In this document: piece after piece, positions 1-7,213 of the stretch | Position numbering within the stretch: the first letter of the stretch is position 1 | Layout of the letters: each line of letters begins with the position of its first letter | Assembly (NCBI GenBank): GCA_030613445.1 | Contig: JAUWLY010000008.1 | Span: 1-25,580 of the forward strand | DNA from: Candidatus Stahliibacteriota bacterium | GTDB lineage: Bacteria; Hydrothermota; Tepidihabitantia; SM23-42 | Direction: 5' to 3' | Length of the DNA stretch: 25,580 bases | Notes under the pieces: model-generated | The model's input: the letters and a program-made list of their open reading frames with translations, nothing else | What the model was told of the DNA's origin: nothing | Databases searched by the model: none | Made by a program: the position numbers and the translations under genes

Positions 1-107
1 TCAACTATGCAAAATATCTTTCCTTTTACCACCCGGTTGAGGCAGATAAGGCAAAAGCAGTGTACGAACACGGTCTTTTACGCGTCAAAGTTCCGCTCAT
101 GGCATGA
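1..107 (+). CDS. Hsp20-like protein, C-terminal fragment (5' end outside window)
   Basis: An open frame enters at base 3 and stops at TGA 105-107. It encodes 34 residues beginning NYAKYLSFYHPV and ending GLLRVKVPLMA. The C-terminal pattern (hydrophobic strand, then G-L-L-R-V-K-V-P) is typical of the last strand of the small heat-shock alpha-crystallin fold. The fragment is clearly related to the C-terminus of the 90-aa protein at 7214-7486 (HYAKYMSFCFPV, then NDLLRIEMPLRS), so the window holds two paralogues. Small heat-shock proteins are ATP-independent holdase chaperones. Whether this copy keeps that activity cannot be judged from the tail alone. It lacks the usual IxI/V tail extension after the fold. 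Confidence 0.6.
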   Translation, partial: NYAKYLSFYHPVEADKAKAVYEHGLLRVKVPLMA

Positions 108-109
108 TA

Positions 110-262
110 ATGGCGTTTATGAAATCCCTCGATAAACTTCTCTCACGGTATTCGAGATCTTCGACGGGACACTGGATTTTTCAGCTTGAAAATCCCGAAG
201 TATTGAGGGGCAAATACAAGATTTGGGAAAAATTCGTGAAGGATGGTGGTATGAAAAAATAA
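110..262 (+). CDS. Small 50-aa protein, unknown function
   Basis: ATG at 110 lies 2 nt after the TGA of the preceding Hsp20-like gene, and TAA is at 260-262. The product is basic and soluble (MAFMKSLDKLLSRYSRSS..., ending KFVKDGGMKK), with one Trp-Ile-Phe segment and no signal peptide. I do not recognise a family. Support comes from the tight, probably translationally coupled position and from the strong terminator 29 nt downstream, which makes this the last gene of the operon. An internal ATG at 119 is an alternative start. A minus-strand ORF over the same bases (143-328) runs through the terminator and is not credible. Confidence 0.45.
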   Translation: MAFMKSLDKLLSRYSRSSTGHWIFQLENPEVLRGKYKIWEKFVKDGGMKK

Positions 263-290
263 GAAAGTGATTTGTTTGTTCTCATAGATT

Positions 291-322
291 AGGGGTGGCA
301 ATAATCGCCACCCCTTTTTTTT
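291..322 (+). terminator. Rho-independent terminator of the Hsp20-like/50-aa operon
   Basis: Perfect 9-bp stem AGGGGTGGC (291-299) and GCCACCCCT (307-315), 7-nt loop AATAATC, followed directly by an eight-T run (315-322). There is no T tract on the other side, so it works for plus-strand transcripts only. It separates the operon from the convergent YARHG gene ending at 333. Confidence 0.9.
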
Positions 323-332
323 GCGCAAATTA

Positions 333-1184
333 TTATTGAATATCTAAATAAGGGTCATTGCAGAATAACCAGAAATGCGTTGTGCCAATCATTATCCTCT
401 GCATGGAAGCTCCTTGTCCCAACGCACCACCAAGATCATCTGTGACAATTTCGCTGATCGGATAAATGCGCGTCTCACTCGGTGAAACCGTGACGATTTC
501 CGATGTTCCGCCTTCAATGGCAAAATCACTGGCGCATGAAGCATAGCCCTCCACGATCTCACCGCCGGTAAGAATACATTTTTCGGTCACTTCCAGGACG
601 AGCGCATTCACTTCAATCGACCATGTCCCTGATATGCTCGACAGACGGTTCCCCCAATCCATCTGGTTGGCGGTAATTTTGAATGTATGATCAGGATAAA
701 AATAGATCAACTCACCATAGCCCGCTGCAACGATCGGGCTTACATGCCAGATACCGATCAATTGGTCATCATCTATATCAACTGCCTGTGTTTTCTTATG
801 TGCTGACTCGAACAGCTTGATCCATTCAATATTCATTGAATCAATCAATGTTATGTTATCGGTGACATCGTTATCAAGCGGCTCATACCAGTCGAATTTG
901 CTGAACCATTCTTGTAATTCTTTTGATTTGAAGGCATACATATGTTGCGCAAAGATCATATTTCTCAATAACTTGAGTTCATGGGCGTTCAGTATCGCCA
1001 GATTATCATTCGAAAATACTCGTTCCAGTTCTTCAATCGCGCCATTATAAATCGCTTTGATCGCTCTATTATTATTGAGCTGTTCATAGGATTGTTCTTG
1101 AAATTCCTCGATCTCCTCCTCGGTGAAAGAAAATAAGAAAAGAGGTAGTAGTAATAGAATAATTCTCATATATTTCCCGTTCAT
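333..1184 (-). CDS. Exported YARHG-domain protein
   Basis: A 283-aa protein with a hydrophobic N-terminus (RIILLLLPLFLFSF), so it is probably exported. Residues about 65-105 carry LLRNMIFAQHMYAFKS and EWFSKFDWYEP, which match the YARHG domain: Arg-Asn, then Tyr/His-aromatic-Phe, then F-x-x-x-x-WY-x-P. This extracellular domain of unknown function is common in secreted bacterial proteins. The remainder (about 140-283) is rich in beta-strands and includes GTWSIE, suggestive of a lipocalin-like sheet. Start: ATG 1184 sits 8 nt after a TACAAT -10 box and could be leaderless. ATG 1169 (MRIILL) follows a weak GGGA site. Both leave the signal peptide intact. Confidence 0.7.
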   Translation of the reverse strand: MNGKYMRIILLLLPLFLFSFTEEEIEEFQEQSYEQLNNNRAIKAIYNGAIEELERVFSNDNLAILNAHELKLLRNMIFAQHMYAFKSKELQEWFSKFDWYEPLDNDVTDNITLIDSMNIEWIKLFESAHKKTQAVDIDDDQLIGIWHVSPIVAAGYGELIYFYPDHTFKITANQMDWGNRLSSISGTWSIEVNALVLEVTEKCILTGGEIVEGYASCASDFAIEGGTSEIVTVSPSETRIYPISEIVTDDLGGALGQGASMQRIMIGTTHFWLFCNDPYLDIQ

Positions 1185-1192
1185 GCACTGAC

Positions 1193-1220
1193 ATTGTATC
1201 CTTCAGTTGCTGATTGTCAA
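1193..1220 (-). promoter_or_regulatory. Promoter of the YARHG gene
   Basis: On the minus strand, TTGACA (1220-1215), a 16-bp spacer, then TACAAT (1198-1193). The predicted transcript starts within 1-2 nt of ATG 1184. The -35 lies back-to-back with that of the divergent promoter at 1256. Confidence 0.6.
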
Positions 1221-1255
1221 TAACGACCTGCCTATTACCCTTTCATGCTTCTTCC

Positions 1256-1283
1256 TTGACTTCATCTCCTTAAAGAATATAAT
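1256..1283 (+). promoter_or_regulatory. Promoter of the 1404-3443 gene run
   Basis: TTGACT (1256-1261), 16-bp spacer, consensus TATAAT (1278-1283). The predicted start near 1290 gives a leader of about 114 nt before ATG 1404. That leader holds small hairpins: GGTAC/GTACC at 1295-1309, and CCTG/CAGG at 1318-1330. Confidence 0.7.
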
Positions 1284-1403
1284 CTACTGCGCTGGGTACT
1301 CTATGTACCATGCACTTCCTGTCCCGCAGGATGAATTTATTATCCTATCGGGATGCCCTTAGCCCTATGCCCATAGCTCTTAGCGCAGAAAGGAGTTTGA
1401 ACA

Positions 1404-1712
1404 ATGGACAAGAAAGATATTTTGGATATAAAGGAAATTAACAAGGACCTGGTTTTTGCGCAGTTGAGGAATCTTGTTGATCCTTTATTCTTAAGTAAGG
1501 AAACATTACAGCATATTGAACAGTATTTCCCCTTTGATAAAATACAGAAAAAGACAAACCAGGGCACTATCAGCAGAAATGATATTTCTGATTTTGTGAT
1601 AGCCTTTGCACGAGCCCTGCGTGAGGATGTAAAAGCAGCAGGCAGGGCAGTTATTGAAACTAACGATATCGATGCTGCGTTTATCAAGGTGAAAGCTCGT
1701 TCTCCTTTCTAA
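1404..1712 (+). CDS. Small protein with a possible histone-like fold, unknown function
   Basis: A 102-aa soluble protein with AGGAG at good spacing before ATG 1404. The C-terminal half (about 55-95) contains NDISDFVIAFARALREDV, then AAGRAVIETNDIDAAF. The pattern of a long amphipathic helix, a short G-R-x-V/I loop and a D-I-x-x-A-F helix resembles the helix 2-loop-helix 3 part of the histone/CBF fold, where the loop often reads GRKTV followed by x-x-E-D-I. It also recalls the short bacterial histone-like DUF1931 proteins. This is inference from residue pattern only. The N-terminal half could form the first helices (EINKDLVFAQLRNLVD). It is the first gene of a plus-strand run after a strong promoter and an unusually long leader. 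Confidence 0.6.
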   Translation: MDKKDILDIKEINKDLVFAQLRNLVDPLFLSKETLQHIEQYFPFDKIQKKTNQGTISRNDISDFVIAFARALREDVKAAGRAVIETNDIDAAFIKVKARSPF

Positions 1713-1791
1713 TAAGAGAAAATAGTCGCGTGGGAGATAAATCGAGACCGATAATAAAATCATTTGCGAAGCAGTGAAGAAGGGAGGTCTT

Positions 1792-2706
1792 GTGAAATTG
1801 GTTAAGACTTGTTCAACTGTTGCCTTTTTGTCCTTTTGTTTTTTTATTATCGCATTTACCTTTCTTTATGCTGACAATCCTTTGACCTATGAAAACAATT
1901 GGTTAGTAATTATCGGCGATTATAGGACATACAGTCAGGCTGAAGATGTCAATGTTACTGAAGAGTATAATGCTACGATATTACTCTCCACATATTTTGA
2001 AAATCTTAGTCCTGGGTGGTACATGCTGGTAAGAGGGGCACATAGTACGAAAGCAAAGGCGCTGGCAATATCTCAAGAATTATTAGATACCAAGGGCATT
2101 GATAGCTATGTTAAATATACCGGAGGCTTATTTTATTTCGATGAATCCGGGTACAGAATAGCGGAACTTGATGATGAGGATTATTTTGCTTTGGCAGAAA
2201 ATACGTTTCACCATATTGGCGAGAAGTCACCGGATGAGCGTAGATGGGTGTTTTTTGAAGACCATGAGGAAGACCCGGAAGAGTTTCCAGTTATACGAAC
2301 GGTACACGATGCAGAGTGCATAGAGAACCTTTTTGTATTTGCTGATGAGAAGGATATCGCGTGGTCACCAAAGTCTGATAAATTCGTCTTTATTGACTAT
2401 GACGCCTTTTATCATGGCGGTGATCATCAGTTAATAATCGTGGATGTTTTTACATGTGAATATATTTCACTACTCGCACACGACCTGATTGAAGGCAGAG
2501 ATTTCGATGACCGCAGCATGTTAACAGTTTACAACCTAGAGTGGTTGGCATCAGGTGATGGTGTTATTTTCAGCATGGATGTTGATTTCCTGGGCACGGC
2601 TGGTGATGATATGATTGACAAACACCGCATTGAAAAATTGGGTGAGGATTTTGGTACGAGGTCCCCGGTTTTTGCCGGCAACTATATCGTCTACCTGAAC
2701 CCGTAA
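1792..2706 (+). CDS. Exported protein with an N-terminal SPOR-like domain
   Basis: I chose GTG 1792 because AGGGAGG (1781-1787) lies just upstream; the longer frame from GTG 1774 would put this site inside the gene. The N-terminus is a signal peptide or membrane anchor (VKLVKTCSTVAFLSFCFFII...FLYA). The segment NWLVIIGDYRTYSQAEDV, then GWYMLVRGAHSTKAKALAIS and GIDSYVKYTGG, has the two beta-alpha-beta halves of a SPOR-like domain, which binds glycan strands of peptidoglycan in known members. The C-terminal half (about 150-304) contains IAWSPKSDKFVFIDYD, similar to a beta-propeller or WD40-like blade of TolB type. The stop overlaps the next gene start (TAATG), so the two are probably coupled. 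Confidence 0.65.
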   Translation: MKLVKTCSTVAFLSFCFFIIAFTFLYADNPLTYENNWLVIIGDYRTYSQAEDVNVTEEYNATILLSTYFENLSPGWYMLVRGAHSTKAKALAISQELLDTKGIDSYVKYTGGLFYFDESGYRIAELDDEDYFALAENTFHHIGEKSPDERRWVFFEDHEEDPEEFPVIRTVHDAECIENLFVFADEKDIAWSPKSDKFVFIDYDAFYHGGDHQLIIVDVFTCEYISLLAHDLIEGRDFDDRSMLTVYNLEWLASGDGVIFSMDVDFLGTAGDDMIDKHRIEKLGEDFGTRSPVFAGNYIVYLNP

Positions 2707-3443
2707 TGCTCAATATGAAATCTTTCTTGCGCATTACGTTCTACGTACTACTTCCTACGTTATTGCTCGCGACAACCTGGGCACCCGTGGAAAAAGAATG
2801 CCCTATCTGTGGAACAAAAAGCAGATATTTCAATATCGCGAGCTATGGTTCTTATGTTTTTGATTATCCATCAAAGTATGAATATATTTTTTGGCCATAC
2901 ACTGACGGTAAAGTTGTTTACTCCTGTAGAAAATGCTGGTTTTCCTGTTTTATGTGGGATTTCAAGGATATTCCTGAGAGCAAACACAAGGACATCCGTA
3001 AGTTTCTCGATAGTCTTGACCTTCATGAGACGAACGGTGATTATTATGTCGTTCCAATGTCTTACAGGCTTCTGATCGCTGAGAACATATATCGATTCCT
3101 CGATAAGGACGAGGAATTCTGGTGCCACTTTTACCGGGTCATGGGTCATCACCTGGCATATGAGCAAAAAGCCGTCAAGGCAGCTAAGGCACGTACCAAA
3201 GCGATCAATATCGCTGAAACAATGCTGCAAGCCAAAGAAAATGCCGGTATTAAAAAAGAACTTTACTTGATTACCGGTGCTATGAAATACTTTCTTGGCG
3301 ACAAGCAGGGTGCCTTGTACGATTTCAAAAAAGCCCAGAAGCTTACTTATGAGAATAATGATTTAGACAAAGAAAGTCTAGAAAATTCCAATCGCTACTT
3401 ATCTAATTTGCTTGATGATTATTTAGAAAAACTCAATGAATAG
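2706..3443 (+). CDS. DUF2225-like exported Cys-rich/TPR-like protein
   Basis: A 245-aa protein with a signal peptide (MKSFLRITFYVLLPTLLLA). After it come CPICGT (about 32-37) and CRKC (about 74-77), two CxxC pairs that could bind zinc, separated by SYGSYVFDYPSKYEY and FWPYTDGKVVYSC and followed by WDFKDI. This is the pattern of the DUF2225 family. The C-terminal half is helical, with TPR-like repeats (LYLITGAMKYFLGDKQGALYDFKKA). ATG 2706 overlaps the stop of the upstream gene; ATG 2715 is an alternative start. Function is unknown. The placement next to a SPOR-like protein suggests an envelope role. The signal-peptide coding bases resemble an intergenic repeat (see findings). Confidence 0.65.
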   Translation: MLNMKSFLRITFYVLLPTLLLATTWAPVEKECPICGTKSRYFNIASYGSYVFDYPSKYEYIFWPYTDGKVVYSCRKCWFSCFMWDFKDIPESKHKDIRKFLDSLDLHETNGDYYVVPMSYRLLIAENIYRFLDKDEEFWCHFYRVMGHHLAYEQKAVKAAKARTKAINIAETMLQAKENAGIKKELYLITGAMKYFLGDKQGALYDFKKAQKLTYENNDLDKESLENSNRYLSNLLDDYLEKLNE

Positions 3444-3536
3444 GGGGCAGGCGTTTAATTGTTTAATTTTACATGAAACTTAGATCCAGCCCAGCTCACT
3501 GAATTCGGGGAACCCTTTTTGCCAAATCCTTTTCTT

Positions 3537-4637
3537 TTAGAAAACATGACCGAAATTGAAGAACAGACGCATGCCTTCTTTGCTGAACCCGGTATCAAAT
3601 CCCACGACAAAATTTGACAGATAGTATCTAAGACCGCCACCATAGTTGATATGCCAGTCTTCCAAACTGATCTCTTCCAGGCTTGGGTATACCCTGCCGG
3701 CATCAATGAATAGTACTCCACCGAATCCTTTGTAAACAATAATCCGGTATTCCAGCGAGGCAAGGGTGAATGCCCGGTCAATAAAGCGGTCTGCTTTGAA
3801 CCCCCGTGCTGTTGAACCACCGCCGATAATACTCTGTTCATAATATGGCGCTGTTCCTTCGATATGCTGAAGCCACAGGCGGGTTGCCAGCACGTGCGAT
3901 GGCGAGAAGAGCTGCTGATACTTATTTGCTTCCAGGCGGTAACGCTGGAACGTATAGTCGCTGAAAAATGATTCCGAGGCAAGGTCAGCGCTTAAAGAAA
4001 GATTCCAACCCCGGTGCGGATGATTCTGGTTGTCGCGTGTGTCCCAGCGGATTCTTCCTATAAAATACGGTATTGTATGTGCCCCGGTTCCAGGTACGTC
4101 CGGTGTGAGAACGATATTGCTGTCATAGTCGTACACGCTCGTATTATTATAGACGAAGCCTCCCTCGGTGATGATTGACCTGGTAAGACCGCGTCCGAGG
4201 GTCAGTTCGAATTTGACAAAGCATTTAGGGAACTGCCATTCATTATCATTGCTATTATTGCCAAACCCGAAAAAACTACTCTTCAGGATTTTATCATACT
4301 CCAATCTCAAATCCAGTGCCAAGGGAAATGCGGTGCCCTGCCGGATTTCGGAATGAGGGATTGAAAAAGAAAGGATATACCACTGTTGTCCTTTGGTGCT
4401 GCCAAAAAGGACGAGGTCAAATGACTCATCGCTTTTCAGTAAATTCTTGATTATAACTTTACCACCAAACCCAAAGCCGATATCAGAGTCGTACACTAAG
4501 AACGGAAAAGCGCTGAACGAGAGATTCCTCTCTGGCTCATGGTCTTCCAATAAAATTGGTTCTTGCATTGTCCAGCCCTGCTGCACCGAGCTAAACAAAA
4601 GGATTATAAATAGCATCATGAAAAATCTATATGCCAT
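3537..4637 (-). CDS. Omp85/BamA-type outer-membrane beta-barrel (D15 surface antigen domain)
   Basis: A 366-aa protein with a signal peptide (MAYRFFMMLFIILLFSSVQQ). It is barrel only, without POTRA domains. WDTRDNQNHPHRGW (about 198-211) matches the D-x-R-x-x-x-x-P-x-x-G motif, and GGGSTARGF (about 272-280) matches the conserved (V/A)RG(F/Y) loop-6 motif of Omp85 proteins. It ends in Phe after alternating strand residues (RLFFNFGHVF), the usual outer-membrane signal. Lacking POTRA repeats, it resembles the D15-only proteins sometimes fused to patatin rather than BamA itself. The start has GAGG 5 nt upstream, and a promoter lies 80 nt before it. Transport or assembly role is inferred from the family. 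Confidence 0.85.
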   Translation of the reverse strand: MAYRFFMMLFIILLFSSVQQGWTMQEPILLEDHEPERNLSFSAFPFLVYDSDIGFGFGGKVIIKNLLKSDESFDLVLFGSTKGQQWYILSFSIPHSEIRQGTAFPLALDLRLEYDKILKSSFFGFGNNSNDNEWQFPKCFVKFELTLGRGLTRSIITEGGFVYNNTSVYDYDSNIVLTPDVPGTGAHTIPYFIGRIRWDTRDNQNHPHRGWNLSLSADLASESFFSDYTFQRYRLEANKYQQLFSPSHVLATRLWLQHIEGTAPYYEQSIIGGGSTARGFKADRFIDRAFTLASLEYRIIVYKGFGGVLFIDAGRVYPSLEEISLEDWHINYGGGLRYYLSNFVVGFDTGFSKEGMRLFFNFGHVF

Positions 4638-4717
4638 AATGCCTCTTCATTCCATAATTATGCATGAAATATTCAGTTCCCCATTCTGTTCTGCTTTTAC
4701 AATCTACTATTGTAATA

Positions 4718-4745
4718 AATATAACACCAAATCTCCCAAAGTCAA
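4718..4745 (-). promoter_or_regulatory. Promoter of the Omp85-like gene
   Basis: On the minus strand, TTGACT (4745-4740), 16-bp spacer, TATATT (4723-4718). It gives a leader of about 75 nt. It is back-to-back with the divergent promoter at 4779, with 33 bp between the two -35 boxes. Confidence 0.6.
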
Positions 4746-4778
4746 CCTTTTGCTGCCAGGGTAGATGTTCAATAGCGC

Positions 4779-4806
4779 TTGACTTAGCGCAATATTCAAT
4801 CATAAT
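4779..4806 (+). promoter_or_regulatory. Promoter of the 305-aa BtrH-N-like gene
   Basis: TTGACT (4779-4784), 16-bp spacer, CATAAT (4801-4806). The predicted start is near 4813, about 24 nt before GTG 4837, with the GAGGAGG site inside the leader. Confidence 0.55.
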
Positions 4807-4836
4807 AAGTTGTATTTATAAATAGAGGAGGTTGGT

Positions 4837-5754
4837 GTGAAGATCGAAAATCTCAAGATGCCACCTTTTAATACTTCTTTAATGGGTGTCTTAAAAGGCG
4901 TGTTTGATTACTATGATATCAAAATAAGCAATGGTACGGCTTATGCAGGTTCAGGCCATGCATTTTTGATAAATATTCATGAAGTTGTGTGTCCGAGCGG
5001 ACCTTATTGTTGGAAATACGACACGTTCTATAAACTTTTGCAGAACCTGGGTCTGGAGACAATTGACCTTGGTTTCTTCGACAAAGGTAGCACTGCTGAT
5101 GAACGGAAAAAAGTCGAACAGGCTTTGCGCGAGCACCTGGATGGAGGTATGCCTGGCTTAGCTCAAAATATGGAAAACCAGACTATAATTGGTTATGATG
5201 ATAAGGGGTTACTCCTTGTGCAGCCCTGGTGCGTCGAGTGCGACGTCACACCGCCCACGCTTACCTTTGGCACCTGGGCTGAGTTTGGCAAGGAAATCCA
5301 TGCGACATTTTTAGCATTCAAGAAAGTGCCGAAAAAGGATGATGCTGTTATCATTAAGGAAAGCTTGCATTATGCTGTGGATCTTTTCAAAAATCCGAAT
5401 CAGTATAGTCTTGAAAAATACCGTATTGGTTCTGGAGCTTATGACAACTGGATAAAGGCACTTGAACAGGGAAAGGCTCATGCCCATGGCAATTGGTGGA
5501 ATGCCACAGTGTGGTCAGAATGCCGGAAAATGGCTGGTGAATACTTCGCCGAAATAGCTGATAAGTATAAAGATGAGCACTCAAATCTGGCTAAGGAATT
5601 GAGTGCCCAGTACATGGATATCGCTGAGCTATTCAAACAGATAAGTGATAAGGAAATGGCTGCGGAGAAAAAAATCCCATTGCTCAAGCAAGTAAAAGCA
5701 AAAGATGAGGAAGCAGTCAGAAAAATCGGAATACTCCTCAAACTTCTAGATTAA
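4837..5754 (+). CDS. Cytosolic papain-fold-like protein (BtrH N-terminal/C39-like), probably non-catalytic
   Basis: GTG 4837 follows GAGGAGG by 5 nt. The product has 305 aa and no signal peptide. The layout N-T-S-L-M-G-V-L-K-G-x-x-D-Y-Y near residue 13, then ATG-free helical spacer, then TIIGYDDKGLLLVQPW (about 125-140) and F-x-x-W-A-E-F resembles C39-like or BtrH N-terminal folds. In those, an N-terminal Cys starts a helix and a D-x-x-x-x-x-x-D-P or W segment follows the His strand. Here Ser or Thr stands where the Cys would be expected, so peptidase activity is doubtful. The C-terminal half (about 170-305) is helical (ADKYKDEHSNLAKELS, EEAVRKIGILLKLLD). Family assignment is inference. A 25-bp repeat follows 15 nt after the stop. 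Confidence 0.6.
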   Translation: MKIENLKMPPFNTSLMGVLKGVFDYYDIKISNGTAYAGSGHAFLINIHEVVCPSGPYCWKYDTFYKLLQNLGLETIDLGFFDKGSTADERKKVEQALREHLDGGMPGLAQNMENQTIIGYDDKGLLLVQPWCVECDVTPPTLTFGTWAEFGKEIHATFLAFKKVPKKDDAVIIKESLHYAVDLFKNPNQYSLEKYRIGSGAYDNWIKALEQGKAHAHGNWWNATVWSECRKMAGEYFAEIADKYKDEHSNLAKELSAQYMDIAELFKQISDKEMAAEKKIPLLKQVKAKDEEAVRKIGILLKLLD

Positions 5755-5769
5755 ATGCTAGAAGAATAG

Positions 5770-5794
5770 AGTGTCAGGTGTTCACCTGTTCACC
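5770..5794 (+). repeat. 25-bp dispersed repeat, copy 1
   Basis: Contains CAGGTGTTCACCTG (6-bp inverted arms, TT loop) followed by TTCACC. It differs at one base from the copies at 7152 and 9806. It starts 15 nt after a stop codon and shares the preceding bases GAATAG with copy 2. Confidence 0.8.
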
Positions 5795-5809
5795 AGCATC
5801 TATTGTTGA

Positions 5810-5837
5810 TTGACATCCGTCAATGTGGTATTATAAT
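5810..5837 (+). promoter_or_regulatory. Promoter of the WWENDG-repeat gene, with overlapping inverted repeat
   Basis: TTGACA (5810-5815), 16-bp spacer, consensus TATAAT (5832-5837). ATTGAC (5809-5814) and GTCAAT (5819-5824) form a perfect 6-bp inverted repeat across the -35 box, a possible operator. The start predicted near 5844 leaves a leader of about 11 nt that is nearly all ribosome binding site (AAGGAGG 5844-5850). Confidence 0.7.
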
Positions 5838-5854
5838 AGTATTAAGGAGGAAAC

Positions 5855-7144
5855 ATGCGATATATAAAGTTTTATGTGATTGTAATATTCTTACCAGCTA
5901 TATTATTTGCTCAGGTTAATTTTGCACGATTTGTAATCGATAGTACAACCATAGTCTGGCCATATGATGTATTTGCAATCGATCTTGACCAGGATAATGA
6001 TATCGATGTGCTCGCAGCTTGTGCGAATTCAGATGAAATCTCGTGGTGGGAGAACGATGGCAGCCAGAATTTCACAAAACACACGATATCAGATAGTTTT
6101 GATTTTGCCAATTCAGTATACGCTGCTGACATTGAGCCGGATGGAGATATCGATGTATTTTGTACAGCTCAAGCCGCGGATGATGTTGCTTGGTTTGAGA
6201 ACGACGGTGATGAGAATTTCACAACGCATATCATCGCGGACAATTTTAATAATGCTCAATCAGTTTTTGCTATTGATATCAATGGAGATAATGATGTGGA
6301 CGTAATGGCTGCTTCATTTGAAGACGATAATATTACCTGGTGGGAAAACGACGGTAATGAGAATTTTACCCCGCATATACTTGAAACCGGCTATGATGGC
6401 GCTGTTTCTGTATATGCCCTTGATCTGGATGATGACACTGACATCGATATTCTCGGTTCGGCATATAATGCAAATGATCTATCCTGGTGGGAGAATGACG
6501 GGAGTGAAAACTTTATCAAACACACGATCGGTGGCGTTATCACTCCGCTCTCTGTTTATGCAATTGATATGGAACCAGATGGCGACAATGATGTTATTAT
6601 CGCCGTGTATCTTTTTGGAGATATTCGCTGGTATGAAAATGACGGTAGTGAGAACTTCACACCTCACACTATCGACAGCACATTCGGTGGTGTTTGGGGT
6701 ATTCATGCCACAGATCTTGATAATGACAATGACGTAGATGTGATCGGCGGGGCTGCTATTGATGATGATCTATCCTGGTGGGAGAATGACGGTAGCGAAA
6801 ATTTCACCGAACATATCCTCGATGATAATCTGGACGGTGCGATCACGGTTTTTGCATATGATATTGATGGTGATACAGATATCGATATCATATCCGGTGC
6901 GCGTGAAGCCAATGAAATATCCTGGTGGGAAAACGATCTGGTGGGAATTGAAGAACACAATTATGAACCCTTGAACATATCAGGCGCAACGATCATTCAG
7001 GGTGCCCTGCTCCTGCCCAAACATAAAGTATGCAAAGTCTTCGACATTACCGGTCGGGAAGTTGATGTGAATCATATGAGCCCGGGTGTGTTTTTTATAG
7101 AAATTGACGGTGTAGTTGTTCAAAAAGTAGTGAAAATCCGTTAG
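5855..7144 (+). CDS. Secreted FG-GAP/VCBS-type WWENDG-repeat protein with C-terminal sorting domain
   Basis: A 429-aa protein with signal peptide MRYIKFYVIVIFLPAILFAQ. Seven repeats of about 50 residues follow, each with an acidic D-x-D-x-D-x-D-(I/V)-D calcium-binding-like strand and a (W/Y/F)-(W/F/Y)-END motif (for example ISWWENDGSQNF, VAWFENDGDENF, IRWYENDGSENF). This is the FG-GAP/VCBS propeller type, probably one seven-bladed propeller. The last 60 residues (KVCKVFDITGREV, then SPGVFFIEIDG and VVQKVVKIR) match the T9SS type A-like sorting domain, so export across the outer membrane or surface attachment is likely. The seventh repeat ends at END without the usual G-S. Ligand unknown. Confidence 0.85.
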   Translation: MRYIKFYVIVIFLPAILFAQVNFARFVIDSTTIVWPYDVFAIDLDQDNDIDVLAACANSDEISWWENDGSQNFTKHTISDSFDFANSVYAADIEPDGDIDVFCTAQAADDVAWFENDGDENFTTHIIADNFNNAQSVFAIDINGDNDVDVMAASFEDDNITWWENDGNENFTPHILETGYDGAVSVYALDLDDDTDIDILGSAYNANDLSWWENDGSENFIKHTIGGVITPLSVYAIDMEPDGDNDVIIAVYLFGDIRWYENDGSENFTPHTIDSTFGGVWGIHATDLDNDNDVDVIGGAAIDDDLSWWENDGSENFTEHILDDNLDGAITVFAYDIDGDTDIDIISGAREANEISWWENDLVGIEEHNYEPLNISGATIIQGALLLPKHKVCKVFDITGREVDVNHMSPGVFFIEIDGVVVQKVVKIR

Positions 7145-7151
7145 AGAATAG

Positions 7152-7176
7152 AGTGCCAGGTGTTCACCTGTTCACC
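7152..7176 (+). repeat. 25-bp dispersed repeat, copy 2
   Basis: Identical over 25 bp to the copy at 9806-9830, with similarity continuing about 10 bp further (TCGCACTCA versus TCGCAGTCA). It starts 7 nt after the stop of the WWENDG-repeat gene and lies between convergent genes. Confidence 0.8.
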
Positions 7177-7213
7177 ATCGCACTCATTCTCTGACGCGAT
7201 TAGATCTGTCTTT

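Noticed and set aside
143..328. 61-codon minus-strand ORF
   Set aside because: It runs through the terminator hairpin and T tract at 291-322 and overlaps the better supported 50-aa plus-strand gene.
3455..3982. 175-codon minus-strand ORF
   Set aside because: Out-of-frame shadow of the Omp85-like barrel gene, which has signal peptide, motifs and terminal Phe.
5964..6737. Long plus-strand ORFs of 113 and 139 codons
   Set aside because: Alternative frame of the WWENDG repeats; Met/Ile/Arg-rich translation caused by repeating GAT-rich codons.
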